The notes: a model not told the origin generated them from the sequence alone. A stretch of 64,000 bases of DNA from CADCWK01 sp965218235 (GCA_965218235.1 OZ244596.1:1984001-2048000); one strand, 5' to 3'; shown: positions 18,311 through 26,483, numbered from the stretch's first letter. Made by a program: numbers and translations.

Positions 18311-19285
18311 TCAGGCCGAAGCCGACGGCAATGTCTCGCCAGGCCGCGCCAGCCGGGCGATCCGGACGGCCTCCTCGACGATCTCGCCGGCGATGTCCAC
18401 GTCGGTCGTCGTCTGGAGCCCCTTGAACTCGCCGCCACTGTTGACCTCGACGACCTGAAGGCCGTCGCCCGTCTCGAACAGGTCGACCCCCGCCAGACGT
18501 GCTCCGACCGCCTCGCAGGCCCGCAGCGCCAGACCCTCGATCTCCGGCGTCACCGGGCACGGACGCGAGACCGCGCCACGGGCCGCGTTGGTGACCCAGT
18601 GCTCCGACGACCGGTACGAGGCCGCCAGGACCCGGCCCCCGACGACGTAGGCGCGGATGTCGCGGCCCGGTTTCTCGACGAACTCCTGCAGATAGAGGAC
18701 CTCGTGGTGGAAGCCGCCGTGCTCGGTCTTCTGCGAGAGGATCACCCGCATCTGCTCTGGGCCGTTGATCCGGGCCAGCAGCCGGCCCCAGGACCCGGTC
18801 ACCGGTTTTAGCACGACGGGGTAACCGAGCGACTCGGCCGCCTTCAGGGCCGACTCGACCGAGTAGCAGACGAAGGTCCGCGGCGTCGGGACGTTCGCCT
18901 TCGCCAGCGCCAGACTGCTCGCGACCTTGTCGTCGCAGACCTCGACGGCCCGCGGGGTGTTCAGGGTCGGGATGCCGCAGCGGTCCATGGTCCTGAGGGT
19001 GTAGAGCGCCTTGGTGTGGGCGACGCTCCGGTCCAGCACGACGTCAACGGCCAGGCCGCTGGCCTCGGCGGTCGGCGCGTTGAGATCGAGGACCAGTTCG
19101 CGGTCGATCATCGTCGTGACGTCCAGTCCCCGGACCCGGGCGGCGGCGAGGATCGCCTTCTCCTCGGGCCGGAGGTGGGAGATCAGCAGGCCGAGGCGCA
19201 AAGGGCCGGACGACGACCGCGAAGCGCCGGCCGTCCTGTGCTGTCCGGTTCCGGACGTCTCATCGGTCGAAATCGAGGCGGTCAT
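18311..19285 (-). CDS. lysX: LysW-aminoadipate/glutamate ligase (LysX/ArgX)
   Basis: ATP-grasp ligase (324 aa) of the RimK/LysX family that attaches the amino group of aminoadipate or glutamate to the C-terminal glutamate of LysW. The catalytic core is intact: PVVLKPVTGSWGR with the ATP lysine K150, YLQEFVEKPGRDIRAYVVGG, and the metal-binding E280 and N282 in VVEVNSGGEFKG, followed by TTDVDIAGEIV. An N-terminal tail of about 28 hydrophilic residues precedes the domain at LRLGLLISHLRPEEKAIL. The start at 19285 follows the lysK stop by 37 bases; its ribosome site is weak, and the frame is open into lysK. LysX/ArgX specificity is not decided here; gene context favours glutamate. Confidence 0.9.
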   Translation of the reverse strand: MTASISTDETSGTGQHRTAGASRSSSGPLRLGLLISHLRPEEKAILAAARVRGLDVTTMIDRELVLDLNAPTAEASGLAVDVVLDRSVAHTKALYTLRTMDRCGIPTLNTPRAVEVCDDKVASSLALAKANVPTPRTFVCYSVESALKAAESLGYPVVLKPVTGSWGRLLARINGPEQMRVILSQKTEHGGFHHEVLYLQEFVEKPGRDIRAYVVGGRVLAASYRSSEHWVTNAARGAVSRPCPVTPEIEGLALRACEAVGARLAGVDLFETGDGLQVVEVNSGGEFKGLQTTTDVDIAGEIVEEAVRIARLARPGETLPSASA

Positions 19286-19322
19286 CGTTCGGGAATCCTG
19301 TCCGTCGGGCGGAGATCGTTGG

Positions 19323-20429
19323 TCATGTGAGCGAAGCGAGGACGGCGGCGAGGACGTGGATGCCACGAAGGTACTCGTCCAGAACGATGTGCTCGTCGGG
19401 CGTGTGGTCCAGCGAGGCGTCGCCGGGGCCGTAGGCGACGATTGGGCAGCCCCAGATGGGACCGACCACGTTCATGTCCGATGTCCCAAGCTTGACGTTG
19501 AACCGGGGGGTGCCGCCCTCAGCCCGGATCGCTCGAAGGAACGGAGCGGACAGCGGGGAGCGCTTGTCGCTCCGGTAGCCGTGCTGGGAGCCCTCGACCG
19601 TGACCTCGGCCCCGGCCGCGAGGTCGCGAACCGTCCCGATCAGCTCCTCGATGTCGACGCCCGGTGGAAGCCGGAAGCCGAGCGTGAGCAGGACGACCTC
19701 GGACAGGCCGTCGGCCGTCGTGTCGAAGGTTCGGATCGAGGGACGGATTCGGTTGAACTCACCTGGAGCCGCATCGGCGTTGCGCCGTTCGATCTCGGCA
19801 ACCAGGCGGTTCCAGAAGTTAACGGCCTGCTCGGCGGCGCTCGTTCCGGGTCCAGCCGTGTGGCGGCCGCCCTGCGTGAGCCGGTAGTGGATCGTCAGGC
19901 TGCCCCGGTAACCCAGGCAGACGGCGTCCCAGCCGGACGGCTCGCCGATGATGCAGAGGTCCGGCGCCGGCCAGGTCGTAACCTGCTGGGCGCCGGGCGA
20001 ACCGATCGACTCCTCGCCGACGGCGCCGACGACCGTGACCCGGACCGAGAGTTCCTCGGCGGCCCGGGCCGCGGCCGCGACGAACGCGGCGAGCGGCCCC
20101 TTGGCGTCGACGCTGCCCCGACCATGAAGGACTCCGTCCGCGATCCGGACCGGGATCCGGCCGGGGACGGTGTCGATGTGCCCGAGCAGGACGACGTGCC
20201 GCTCGCCCGTACCGATCTGGCCGACGGCGTTCCCGGCCGGATCGACCCGGGCCGCGAAGCCGCGCCGCGTCATGTCAGCGACAAGGTGTTCGACCGCCTC
20301 TCGCTCGCCGCCCGACGGGCTCTCGATCGCGACCAGGCCGCGGAGGAGTTCGATGTCAGCCAAGTCATGGGGGTCGTCGAGGGAGGAAGCGGCGTCGACG
20401 GTCGCGCTAGACGCTCGCGGCGAACTCAT
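19323..20429 (-). CDS. lysK: [LysW]-lysine/ornithine hydrolase (M20 family)
   Basis: Zinc metallopeptidase-family amidohydrolase (368 aa) that releases the finished amino acid from LysW. Metal ligands and catalytic residues of M20 are visible: LLGHIDTVPG (His, Asp), GRGSVDAKGPLAAF (bridging Asp), GAVGEESIGSPGA (catalytic Glu and ligand Glu), GEPSGWDAV and the final YGPGDASLDHTPDEHI histidine. The start at 20429 has GGAGG 8 bases upstream and overlaps the end of the preceding gene by 23 bases; a longer start at 20474 is less likely. It belongs to the leftward run lysW, lysX-like, lysK, lysX. If the neighbouring carbamoyltransferase acts on the carrier, this enzyme would release citrulline rather than ornithine. 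Confidence 0.9.
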   Translation of the reverse strand: MSSPRASSATVDAASSLDDPHDLADIELLRGLVAIESPSGGEREAVEHLVADMTRRGFAARVDPAGNAVGQIGTGERHVVLLGHIDTVPGRIPVRIADGVLHGRGSVDAKGPLAAFVAAAARAAEELSVRVTVVGAVGEESIGSPGAQQVTTWPAPDLCIIGEPSGWDAVCLGYRGSLTIHYRLTQGGRHTAGPGTSAAEQAVNFWNRLVAEIERRNADAAPGEFNRIRPSIRTFDTTADGLSEVVLLTLGFRLPPGVDIEELIGTVRDLAAGAEVTVEGSQHGYRSDKRSPLSAPFLRAIRAEGGTPRFNVKLGTSDMNVVGPIWGCPIVAYGPGDASLDHTPDEHIVLDEYLRGIHVLAAVLASLT

Positions 20430-21279
20430 CGACCACGCCTCCAGCCGGGACGCGGTGGAGCGCGGCGATGTCAAACGGGACGACCTGCGTGGCCTGCTCG
20501 ACGAGCCGCTGACTGGCCAGATTGCCGATCGCGGCCGCGACTGATTCGCAGCCGACCGCGATCGCCGCGCGGAAGTCCGGCACCGGGACGATGTCCCAGA
20601 TCACCCAGCCAGCGGCGGTGTGGGTCAGCTCGACCCCGACCAGCCCGGCCCGGAGGACCCGCGCTGCTCGCGCCGCGAGGGCCATCGCTTCCGGCCAGAC
20701 CGACCGCTCGCCGGGCGTCTCCACACCGACGACCACGCCACCGACGACCGTCATCTTGACCCGGTCGGCCGCGACGGGGGCGCCCCGCTGGAGGATGAAG
20801 ACGTTCTCCGATGCGCCGCCGAGCACGCTGCGGTGCTCGAGGACGGCCTCGGCCGTGTCGAGGTCCCAGAGGGCGATCCCGGCCGAACCGGGCGTGAGTG
20901 GCAGGAGCGTCATTGGGGTCGCCGAGTCGTTGACGATCGCCAGCGCCGCCTCCTCGCCGATCGCGACCTGCATCTCCGGCTGCGGCAGCCCGGCGGCCTG
21001 GAGGGCGAGCGCGGTCCCTACTCGACTGCACCGGGCGGCGAGGCCGGCGTCGATCGTCGGGACGTCCCGAGCGGCAAGCAGCTCGAGCAGGACCGGAGCG
21101 GCGGTCCGGTTGGCGTAGCGGTCGACGATGACGCCGAGCCCGGTGCCGGCGGCGGGCGATGGAAGCGGCTGGTCCGGTGGAATGGTGCAACCCGGGACGC
21201 CGGCGCCCGACAGCGCGGCGAGGATGCCCTTCTCTTCCACTCGAACCCGGCTGCACAACAGCCCCACTCCCGTTGCCAC
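20407..21279 (-). CDS. Degenerate LysX paralogue (ATP-grasp pseudoenzyme)
   Basis: A 290-residue protein clearly related to the neighbouring LysX at its N-terminus (VGLLCSRVRVEEKGILAAL versus LGLLISHLRPEEKAILAAA) and collinear with it throughout, but with ATP-grasp residues lost. The ATP lysine segment VLKPVTG is TLLPLTPG (residues 114-121), the adenine-contact LQEF is LQRG (153-156), and the metal-binding E-x-N is D-x-V (219-221). It starts at GTG 21279 with GGGGAG 8 bases upstream, 86 bases after lysW, and overlaps lysK. The intact frame, good ribosome site and operon position argue against decay. A carrier-binding or scaffolding role, or partner subunit of LysX, is possible but unproven. 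Confidence 0.85.
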   Translation of the reverse strand: MATGVGLLCSRVRVEEKGILAALSGAGVPGCTIPPDQPLPSPAAGTGLGVIVDRYANRTAAPVLLELLAARDVPTIDAGLAARCSRVGTALALQAAGLPQPEMQVAIGEEAALAIVNDSATPMTLLPLTPGSAGIALWDLDTAEAVLEHRSVLGGASENVFILQRGAPVAADRVKMTVVGGVVVGVETPGERSVWPEAMALAARAARVLRAGLVGVELTHTAAGWVIWDIVPVPDFRAAIAVGCESVAAAIGNLASQRLVEQATQVVPFDIAALHRVPAGGVVDEFAASV

Positions 21280-21365
21280 GTCTCGTTCTCCCCGCGATGG
21301 CGTTGCCGCCGGTCTGATGTTTGTGGCGGCGCGCGATCGCGCCGCTGGTGCGTTGGTGACCGGGG

Positions 21366-21545
21366 CTACTCGCCCCAGTCTTCGCCCTCTTCCGGAGCGA
21401 GGCCGACGGTCAGGGGGTTGACGGTCAGGACCTCGAGCTCGACGCCGCACTCGGGGCAGACGAGGATCTCACCGGCTTCGAGCCCGCTGGCCTCGAACGA
21501 GGCGCCGCATTCAGGACATTCGATCATCACGGCCGTTGCGCTCAT
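21366..21545 (-). CDS. lysW: Amino-group carrier protein LysW
   Basis: A 59-residue zinc-binding carrier. It has two CPECG knuckles (Cys10, Cys13, Cys30, Cys33) in a small beta domain and the diagnostic acidic C-terminus EDWGE, whose last glutamate gamma-carboxylate is the attachment point for the substrate amino group. In known systems LysW shields the amino group and presents a docking surface to LysX, LysZ, LysY, LysJ and LysK. AGGAG lies 8 bases before the ATG at 21545; the frame runs further upstream but without similarity. It follows the carbamoyltransferase gene by 133 bases and precedes the lysX-like gene, so it is probably under control of the same T-box leader. Confidence 0.96.
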   Translation of the reverse strand: MSATAVMIECPECGASFEASGLEAGEILVCPECGVELEVLTVNPLTVGLAPEEGEDWGE

Positions 21546-21678
21546 CTGGTCACTCCTGGCGACGCCATACCGCGCCGAATCGTTGTCTTCGAACGGTCGA
21601 TGTCGGCCCGTTCTGAGCCGCGATCCCGATGCCACGCTGGGCATCAGCGTGTCGCGAAAATCCCCGGTGGCCGGTCTG

Positions 21679-22812
21679 TCAGCACATCGTCTGCAATAGG
21701 ACCGCCTTCTGGAGGTGAAGCCGGTTCTCGGCCTGCTCGAAGATGATCGACTGGGGGCCGTCCGCGACCGAGGCGTCGACCTCCACACCCCGGTGCATGG
21801 GCAGGCAGTGCATGAAGACCGCGGTCGGTTTCGCCGCCGCCATCAGCTCGTCGGTCACCTTGTACGGAGCCAGCGTCACCGCCCGGGTCGCGCCGTCGAT
21901 GTGGTTGAGGCTGACGTGGACATCGGTGTAGACCGCGTCCGCATCCTTGACGGCGGCCCATGGGTCGGCCGTCACCTCGACGGTGCAGCCGGAACTCCCG
22001 GCCAGCCACTTCGCCCGGGTGACGACGTCCGGATCGGGCTGATAGACCGCCGGCGTCGCGACCACAACATTGACGCCGAGGGCGGCTCCGGCCAGCAGCA
22101 GTGAAGCGGCCATGTTGTTGGCCCCATCGCCGACGTAGACCAGCCTGAGCCCGGCCAGCTCCCCGAACTGCTCCTTGAGGGAGAGCATGTCGCTGAGCGA
22201 CTGCATCGGGTGATACCGATCGGAGAGGGCGTTATAGACCGGCACGGTGGCGTGCTCGGCGAGAGCCAGCAGGGTGTCGTGGCTGGCGACCCGGGCGGCG
22301 ATGCCGTCGACGTAGCGGCTGAAGATCTGGGCGGTGTCGCCGATCGTCTCGCCACGGGAGATCTGGAGATCGTTCTGGTTGAGGACGATCGCCTGGCCAC
22401 CGAGCTGGGCCATCCCGGCCTGGAGCGAGATCCGGGTCCGGGTGCTTGGGTGCTCGAAGAACATCGCCAGCGTCTTGCCGGACAGGTAGTGGTGCGGCTG
22501 GCCGCTATGGAGCATGTCCTTGAGCCGGTCGGCCGTCTCCAGCACCTCGTGGATCTCGTCCGGCGTCAGGTCGACCTCCGACAGCATGTTCCGCTGCCGG
22601 AGCCGGGCGCTGACGGTAAAGGTCGTGAGGTTCGGGGTCGCCATGCCGCCGAGGGAGATGATCCGGTCGGTAGCGGGGGCAAGCAGCGCTTCGTAGCCCG
22701 GCGCCGAGGAGGCGACGGCGTGCAGGGCGGACGACGCTTGACCCTTGGTGACCTGGCTGCTGGTCGTCTCGGAGACGAGGTGATCCTGATCGGTGAGCGC
22801 GGCGAGATCCAT
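21679..22812 (-). CDS. argF: Ornithine-carbamoyltransferase family protein, atypical substrate loop
   Basis: Transcarbamylase (377 aa). The carbamoyl-phosphate site STRTR (residues 123-127), NALSDRYHPMQSLSDML and HCLP (335-338) are intact. The ornithine-recognition motif, normally DVWxSMG, instead reads DVHVSLN (297-303), a change shared in kind with acetyl- and succinylornithine transcarbamylases, which lack SMG. An N-terminal extension of roughly 60-75 residues precedes the usual start region (RNMLSEVDLTPDEI). The ATG at 22812 is preceded by GAAGGG at 8 bases, which is also the sequestered part of the T-box leader; ATG 22644 would give normal length but has no ribosome site. Neighbouring lysW suggests the substrate may be LysW-bound ornithine; ordinary ornithine remains possible. 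Confidence 0.88.
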   Translation of the reverse strand: MDLAALTDQDHLVSETTSSQVTKGQASSALHAVASSAPGYEALLAPATDRIISLGGMATPNLTTFTVSARLRQRNMLSEVDLTPDEIHEVLETADRLKDMLHSGQPHHYLSGKTLAMFFEHPSTRTRISLQAGMAQLGGQAIVLNQNDLQISRGETIGDTAQIFSRYVDGIAARVASHDTLLALAEHATVPVYNALSDRYHPMQSLSDMLSLKEQFGELAGLRLVYVGDGANNMAASLLLAGAALGVNVVVATPAVYQPDPDVVTRAKWLAGSSGCTVEVTADPWAAVKDADAVYTDVHVSLNHIDGATRAVTLAPYKVTDELMAAAKPTAVFMHCLPMHRGVEVDASVADGPQSIIFEQAENRLHLQKAVLLQTMC

Positions 22813-22820
22813 GTGGTTGT

Positions 22821-23240
22821 CCCTTCGGTCGCGAGCGATTCGCAGACGCTCGGGGTCCGTCACGGGGCTGCGATGAGCCACCGGGACCTGACCGAAGGGG
22901 CGAGAGGCGTTAGCTCCCGCGGTACCACCCTCCTTGCACGACGAGGCATTGCCTCGTGCCATCCGGCCGAGCGGGATCGGGGTGATCCTGTTCGAGCCAC
23001 TGGCACCCCGCGTCCCGGACGAGTCCGGGGACGACGCGGCATGTCGTGCATCTCTCGGCTGTTGCTTCCCTGGGAGCCACCCAGTCAGACCTACTTGCCC
23101 TGTGGCGGGCGCCACAGCCAGGCTTTCTTCGGCCGACCGCTCGGGGGTGCGTTCCGGACGCTGGCGCAGGTCCCGGGCTCTCACCACCTCCGGGTCGCTT
23201 GTGCGCGGGTCATCCGTACTGGTCCCCGTCAAGGCGGGAT
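22821..23240 (-). promoter_or_regulatory. T-box riboswitch, arginine specifier (CGC), translational type
   Basis: tRNA-sensing leader of the carbamoyltransferase gene. Stem I begins near 23230 (GACGGGGACCAGTA), carries AGCGA and GGTGGTGA distal-loop elements at 23199-23183, and returns through GAA-CGC-ACCCCCGAGC, placing the specifier codon CGC (Arg) at 23151-23149. The T-box itself is AGGGTGGTACCGCGGGAG at 22931-22914; its helix closes with CTCTCGC (22906-22900) and CCCT (22899-22896). CCCTTCGGTC (22899-22890) is the exact complement of GACCGAAGGG (22830-22821), which contains the Shine-Dalgarno of the gene. The two pairings share CCCT and are mutually exclusive. There is no terminator U-run, so uncharged tRNA-Arg should free the ribosome site. 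Confidence 0.93.
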
Positions 23241-23497
23241 GTCGTCGGTCACGGGCGTCTGGATGCCTGGGCGTCAGACGGTTGGTTCCAACGGATTGAA
23301 GCTGATGGGACGGAGCGGGAGCGGGCGCTGTCGGCGTTGGGCTGCCGTCAGCGCGTCGTACGGTCGCGACGCGCGAACGACAGCCCGAGTGGGGAGCGGG
23401 GGATTGGCCCCCTGCTGATCGTTGGCCTGGACCTGGTGTCGGTCATGTCGTCACCTTCCGCGTCGCGGGTTGCCCGGTGCTCTCGCCGGAAGGTGCC

Positions 23498-23526
23498 ATG
23501 CTAGCAGCATCCTGTGCAGATGTCGA
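23498..23526 (-). promoter_or_regulatory. Candidate promoter for the T-box/argF/lysW transcript
   Basis: On the minus strand TCGACA (23526-23521) and TAGCAT (23503-23498) are separated by exactly 17 bases, matching sigma-70-type -35 (5 of 6) and -10 (4 of 6) boxes. Transcription would start near 23490 and give a leader of about 680 bases containing the T-box. The roughly 250 bases between this site and stem I hold nothing recognised, so an internal promoter closer to stem I is also possible. Confidence 0.4.
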
Positions 23527-23560
23527 TAGTCCCTTCGGACAACATGTCGAGTGAGGGGCG

Positions 23561-24406
23561 TTAAGTGGCTGTCAGGTGCTCCCGGAACCACCGGACGGCG
23601 AACTGGTCGACCTCCGCCGCGTTGGCGTTCTGCGGAGCCGGCTCGATCCCTGGTTCGTCGGCGAGGGCGTGCGGCATCCCGGCGATCGTAACCAGTCGCA
23701 CCCGGTCCGGATCGGAATAGGCTTTCTCAAGGGCGGCGTGCTCTTCGGCCGCGGCCTGACGAAGGGCTTCGTCGTCAGCGTCGCCGACGATCATCATGAT
23801 CGGCGGCTCGTACTGCCGATCGGCGATCTCCCCCGCCCGAGCGACGAAGTCCAGCCGCTCGGCAACCGCGCTCGACCGCTCGGCCCACCGGTAGCTGGCC
23901 CCGAACAGCTTCGCGTTGGCGTCGACCACGGGGCGGAGTTGAGTCATCGGGCTGACCAGCACCGCGACCGCGATCGGGATAGCACTTTCGGTGAGAACGA
24001 GCTGGGCGACTGACGACCCCGCCGACCCGCCGAGGAGGCCAATGACTTCGGATTGCGCTCCAAGCTGTTTCCGCAGATCCTGCAGCGTCGCCGGGAACTC
24101 GGCCGCTGCCCCAGTGATGATCGGCTCGAAGAGGTTGAGGACCGCGTCCTCCATCCCGAGCCGCATGATCTCCTCGGTTCCCCCGGTGGGCATCCGCGAG
24201 CCGGTGAGTGGTAACCCGAGGTAGATCCGCCAGGCGTCGAGCTCATCCAGCGGCAGCGCCGCCGCGAAGGCCGCCTCCGTCCGGGGTGGGTCCATCAGGT
24301 GCCAGGCGATGACGATCGGCGTTGAGTCCCGAGCCCGTGTCGTTGGTGGAAAAGCGATGAACGGGACGCCGGCAGCGGTACCGGTGATCGCAGAATGGCT
24401 CGGCAT
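23561..24406 (-). CDS. Alpha/beta hydrolase-fold protein
   Basis: A 281-residue alpha/beta hydrolase. The nucleophile elbow is IGLLGGSAGSSVAQLVL (Ser in GGSAG), an acidic residue lies in MIVGDADDEAL, and the catalytic histidine in TIAGMPHALADEPG. It starts MPSHSAITG at 24406 with AGGAG 9 bases upstream. Substrates of such enzymes cannot be predicted; the motif set suggests an esterase or peptidase. It lies between argG and the T-box leader but no biosynthetic link is evident. Confidence 0.82.
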   Translation of the reverse strand: MPSHSAITGTAAGVPFIAFPPTTRARDSTPIVIAWHLMDPPRTEAAFAAALPLDELDAWRIYLGLPLTGSRMPTGGTEEIMRLGMEDAVLNLFEPIITGAAAEFPATLQDLRKQLGAQSEVIGLLGGSAGSSVAQLVLTESAIPIAVAVLVSPMTQLRPVVDANAKLFGASYRWAERSSAVAERLDFVARAGEIADRQYEPPIMMIVGDADDEALRQAAAEEHAALEKAYSDPDRVRLVTIAGMPHALADEPGIEPAPQNANAAEVDQFAVRWFREHLTAT

Positions 24407-24852
24407 GGCGTAGTACTCCTGACGCGAGGTCCCCGGGTCGGGCGAGCAACTGTCCACTGGCCTGAGACCTGGGAGCTTAAAACAGTGTCCTCCAGAAAGC
24501 GGACAACCTACGGCCCCAATGCCGGGAGGCAGGGTTCCGCCACAGGTTCAGCCGGGTTCACGGGACGCGCTTTCGGGAGAATGGACCGGCCGGATTGGTC
24601 GGACCAATGTTCAATCGAGGTGGTCGATCCCGGAGCGCCAGTTATCGCCCCGCGGAGCGATGGCCGCTGCGGCGGCCGGGATCGCCATCGAAGCGAGAGC
24701 GTCGCCCGAACGATCTGTCGTCGTTGTATTCCGCCCAGAGTGCTTCAGCGCGATCAGCACGAAGCCCCTCGCCCGGCGATGAGGAGCCGCGGCGACGAGT
24801 CGAGCGAAGGAGGGGTCTCGCTTCGCTGGGGGAGGGGTCGTTCAACCAACGA
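24407..24852. other. Intergenic region downstream of argG
   Basis: No gene is supported. The region contains an inverted, diverged copy of the dispersed repeat at about 24651-24708 and otherwise nothing recognised. Confidence 0.55.
24651..24708 (-). repeat. Dispersed intergenic repeat, diverged copy
   Basis: Inverted relative to the copy at 54663-54720. The GATGGCCGCTGCGGCGGCCGG core is retained, but the right part has diverged (GATCGCCATCGAAGCGAGAG) before GCGTCGCCC returns. Lies between argG and a hydrolase gene. Confidence 0.6.
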
Positions 24853-26199
24853 TTACCCCTCGATCGCCTTCGCATCCGCCCGGCCGGTGTTCAGGGTCGT
24901 GTTGGCGCTGGCCTCCCCGCCGCCGGGCAGCTGCTGCTGGCGCCGGGCGGCGACCTTGGTCCCGAGGCCGAACAGGCGGATGAACCCCTCAGCGTCGAAC
25001 TGCCGGTAGACGTCGTCTTCACCGAACGTCGCCAGCGCTTCGTCGTAGAGCCCGTATGGCGACTTGCGGCCCACGGCGGTGACGGTCCCCTTGTAGAGCT
25101 TCAACCGGACCTCGCCGGTGACCGGCTCCTGATTCTTCGCGATGAAGGCGTCGATCGCGGCTCTGACCGGCGCGAACCAGAGGCCGTTGTAGACGATGTC
25201 GGCGTACTCTCGGGACAGGTCGTCCTTGAGCCGCATGGACATCTTGTCGAGCGTGAGATGCTCGAGGTCGCGGTGGGCGGTCCCGAGGATCGTCCCGCCC
25301 GGCGTCTCGTAGACGCCGCGGCTCTTCATCCCGACCAGCCGGTTCTCGAGCATATCGATCCGGCCGACGCCGTGGGCGCCGCCGAGATCGTTCAGGCGCT
25401 CGATCAGCTCGATCGGCCCCGTCACCTCGCCGTCGATGCTGACGGGCCAGCCCTGCTCGAAGCCGATCGTGACGTAGGCCGCTTCGTCCGGCGCCTGCTC
25501 CGGTGCGACGGTCCAGTTGAAGGCGTCCCGCGGGGCCTCGATCCACGGGTCCTCCAGGTCGCCGCCCTCGTGGGAGAGGTGCCAGAGGTTGCCGTCAATC
25601 GAGTAGATCTTCTTCGTCGTCGCTGAGACGGGGACGCCGTGGGCCTCGGCGTAGGCGATGGCGTCCTCGCGGGAGCGGATGTGCCAGTGCCGCCAGGGGG
25701 CGATCACCGTCAGCTGTGGAGCGATCGCCTGGTAGGTCAGCTCGAACCGGACCTGGTCGTTGCCCTTGCCGGTGCAGCCGTGGGCGAGGGCGTCGGCACC
25801 CTCCATCAGCGCGATCTCGGCCTGCTTCCGGGCGATCAGCGGGCGGGCCATCGAGGTCCCGAGCAGGTACTTGCGCTCATAGATCGCCCCGGCCCGCAGC
25901 GTCGGGAAGGCGTAGTCGCGGAGGAACTCGTCCTTGAGGTCGAGCACGTAGCACTTCGCGGCGCCCGACGCGATCGCCTTCGCCTCGACGCCGGAGAGGT
26001 CGTCGGGCTGGCCGATGTCGGCCGCGACGCCGATGACCTCCGTGTCGGCGCCGTACTGCTCCTTGAGCCACGGGATGATGCAGGAGGTGTCGAGGCCGCC
26101 GGAGTAGGCGAGGACGATCTTCCTGGGGCGGGAGCCGTCGGCGTTCATCGGAAGGTTCGCGATCGGGGCGGTCGACAGGGCGGCGTTCTCGGCGGTCAC
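24853..26199 (-). CDS. argG: Argininosuccinate synthase
   Basis: Cytosolic ATP-dependent ligase (448 aa) that joins citrulline and aspartate, the penultimate arginine step. The PP-loop KIVLAYSGGLDTSCII lies near residue 33-47; further hallmarks are HGCTGKGNDQVRFE, the aspartate/citrulline-binding ATTKKIYSIDGNLWH and GGAHGVGRIDMLENRLVGMKSRGVYE. The start taken is GTG 26199 with GAGAGG 7 bases upstream; an ATG at about 26148 would give a shorter, more standard N-terminus. A long open extension upstream overlaps a repeat and is not coding. C-terminal tail is Ala/Gly-rich. No argH is found in the window. No T-box precedes this gene. Confidence 0.96.
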   Translation of the reverse strand: MTAENAALSTAPIANLPMNADGSRPRKIVLAYSGGLDTSCIIPWLKEQYGADTEVIGVAADIGQPDDLSGVEAKAIASGAAKCYVLDLKDEFLRDYAFPTLRAGAIYERKYLLGTSMARPLIARKQAEIALMEGADALAHGCTGKGNDQVRFELTYQAIAPQLTVIAPWRHWHIRSREDAIAYAEAHGVPVSATTKKIYSIDGNLWHLSHEGGDLEDPWIEAPRDAFNWTVAPEQAPDEAAYVTIGFEQGWPVSIDGEVTGPIELIERLNDLGGAHGVGRIDMLENRLVGMKSRGVYETPGGTILGTAHRDLEHLTLDKMSMRLKDDLSREYADIVYNGLWFAPVRAAIDAFIAKNQEPVTGEVRLKLYKGTVTAVGRKSPYGLYDEALATFGEDDVYRQFDAEGFIRLFGLGTKVAARRQQQLPGGGEASANTTLNTGRADAKAIEG

Positions 26200-26329
26200 G
26201 ATGGGTCCTCTCAGCGAGCGAGATGGGTGGATGGAAAGACGAATGCCACGCGACATTACCGACCGCGGTGCGGGGGTGTCAAGCGAGCAAGCCCGACCAA
26301 CGAATCTTCGCCATGGTGTCGCATTCGTC

Positions 26330-26385
26330 GTAGGGGCGACGCTTGCGAGCCCGGCGCCCGCAAGCGCCGTCGCCGTCAGGCGAGA
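26330..26385 (+). repeat. Dispersed intergenic repeat copy
   Basis: Begins TAGGGGCGACGCTTGCGAGC and ends CGCCGTCAGGCGAGA, with a variant central hairpin (GGCGCCCGCAAGCGCC). Inverted partner at 26484-26535. Confidence 0.8.
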
Positions 26386-26483
26386 TCGTCGCACCCGGTC
26401 AACCTAGTTGAACATCGGGTCCACCTCAGCGAGCGAGTAGGAGGCCGATGAAACCGCTTGATCAGCTAGACCGTTATCGCTCT

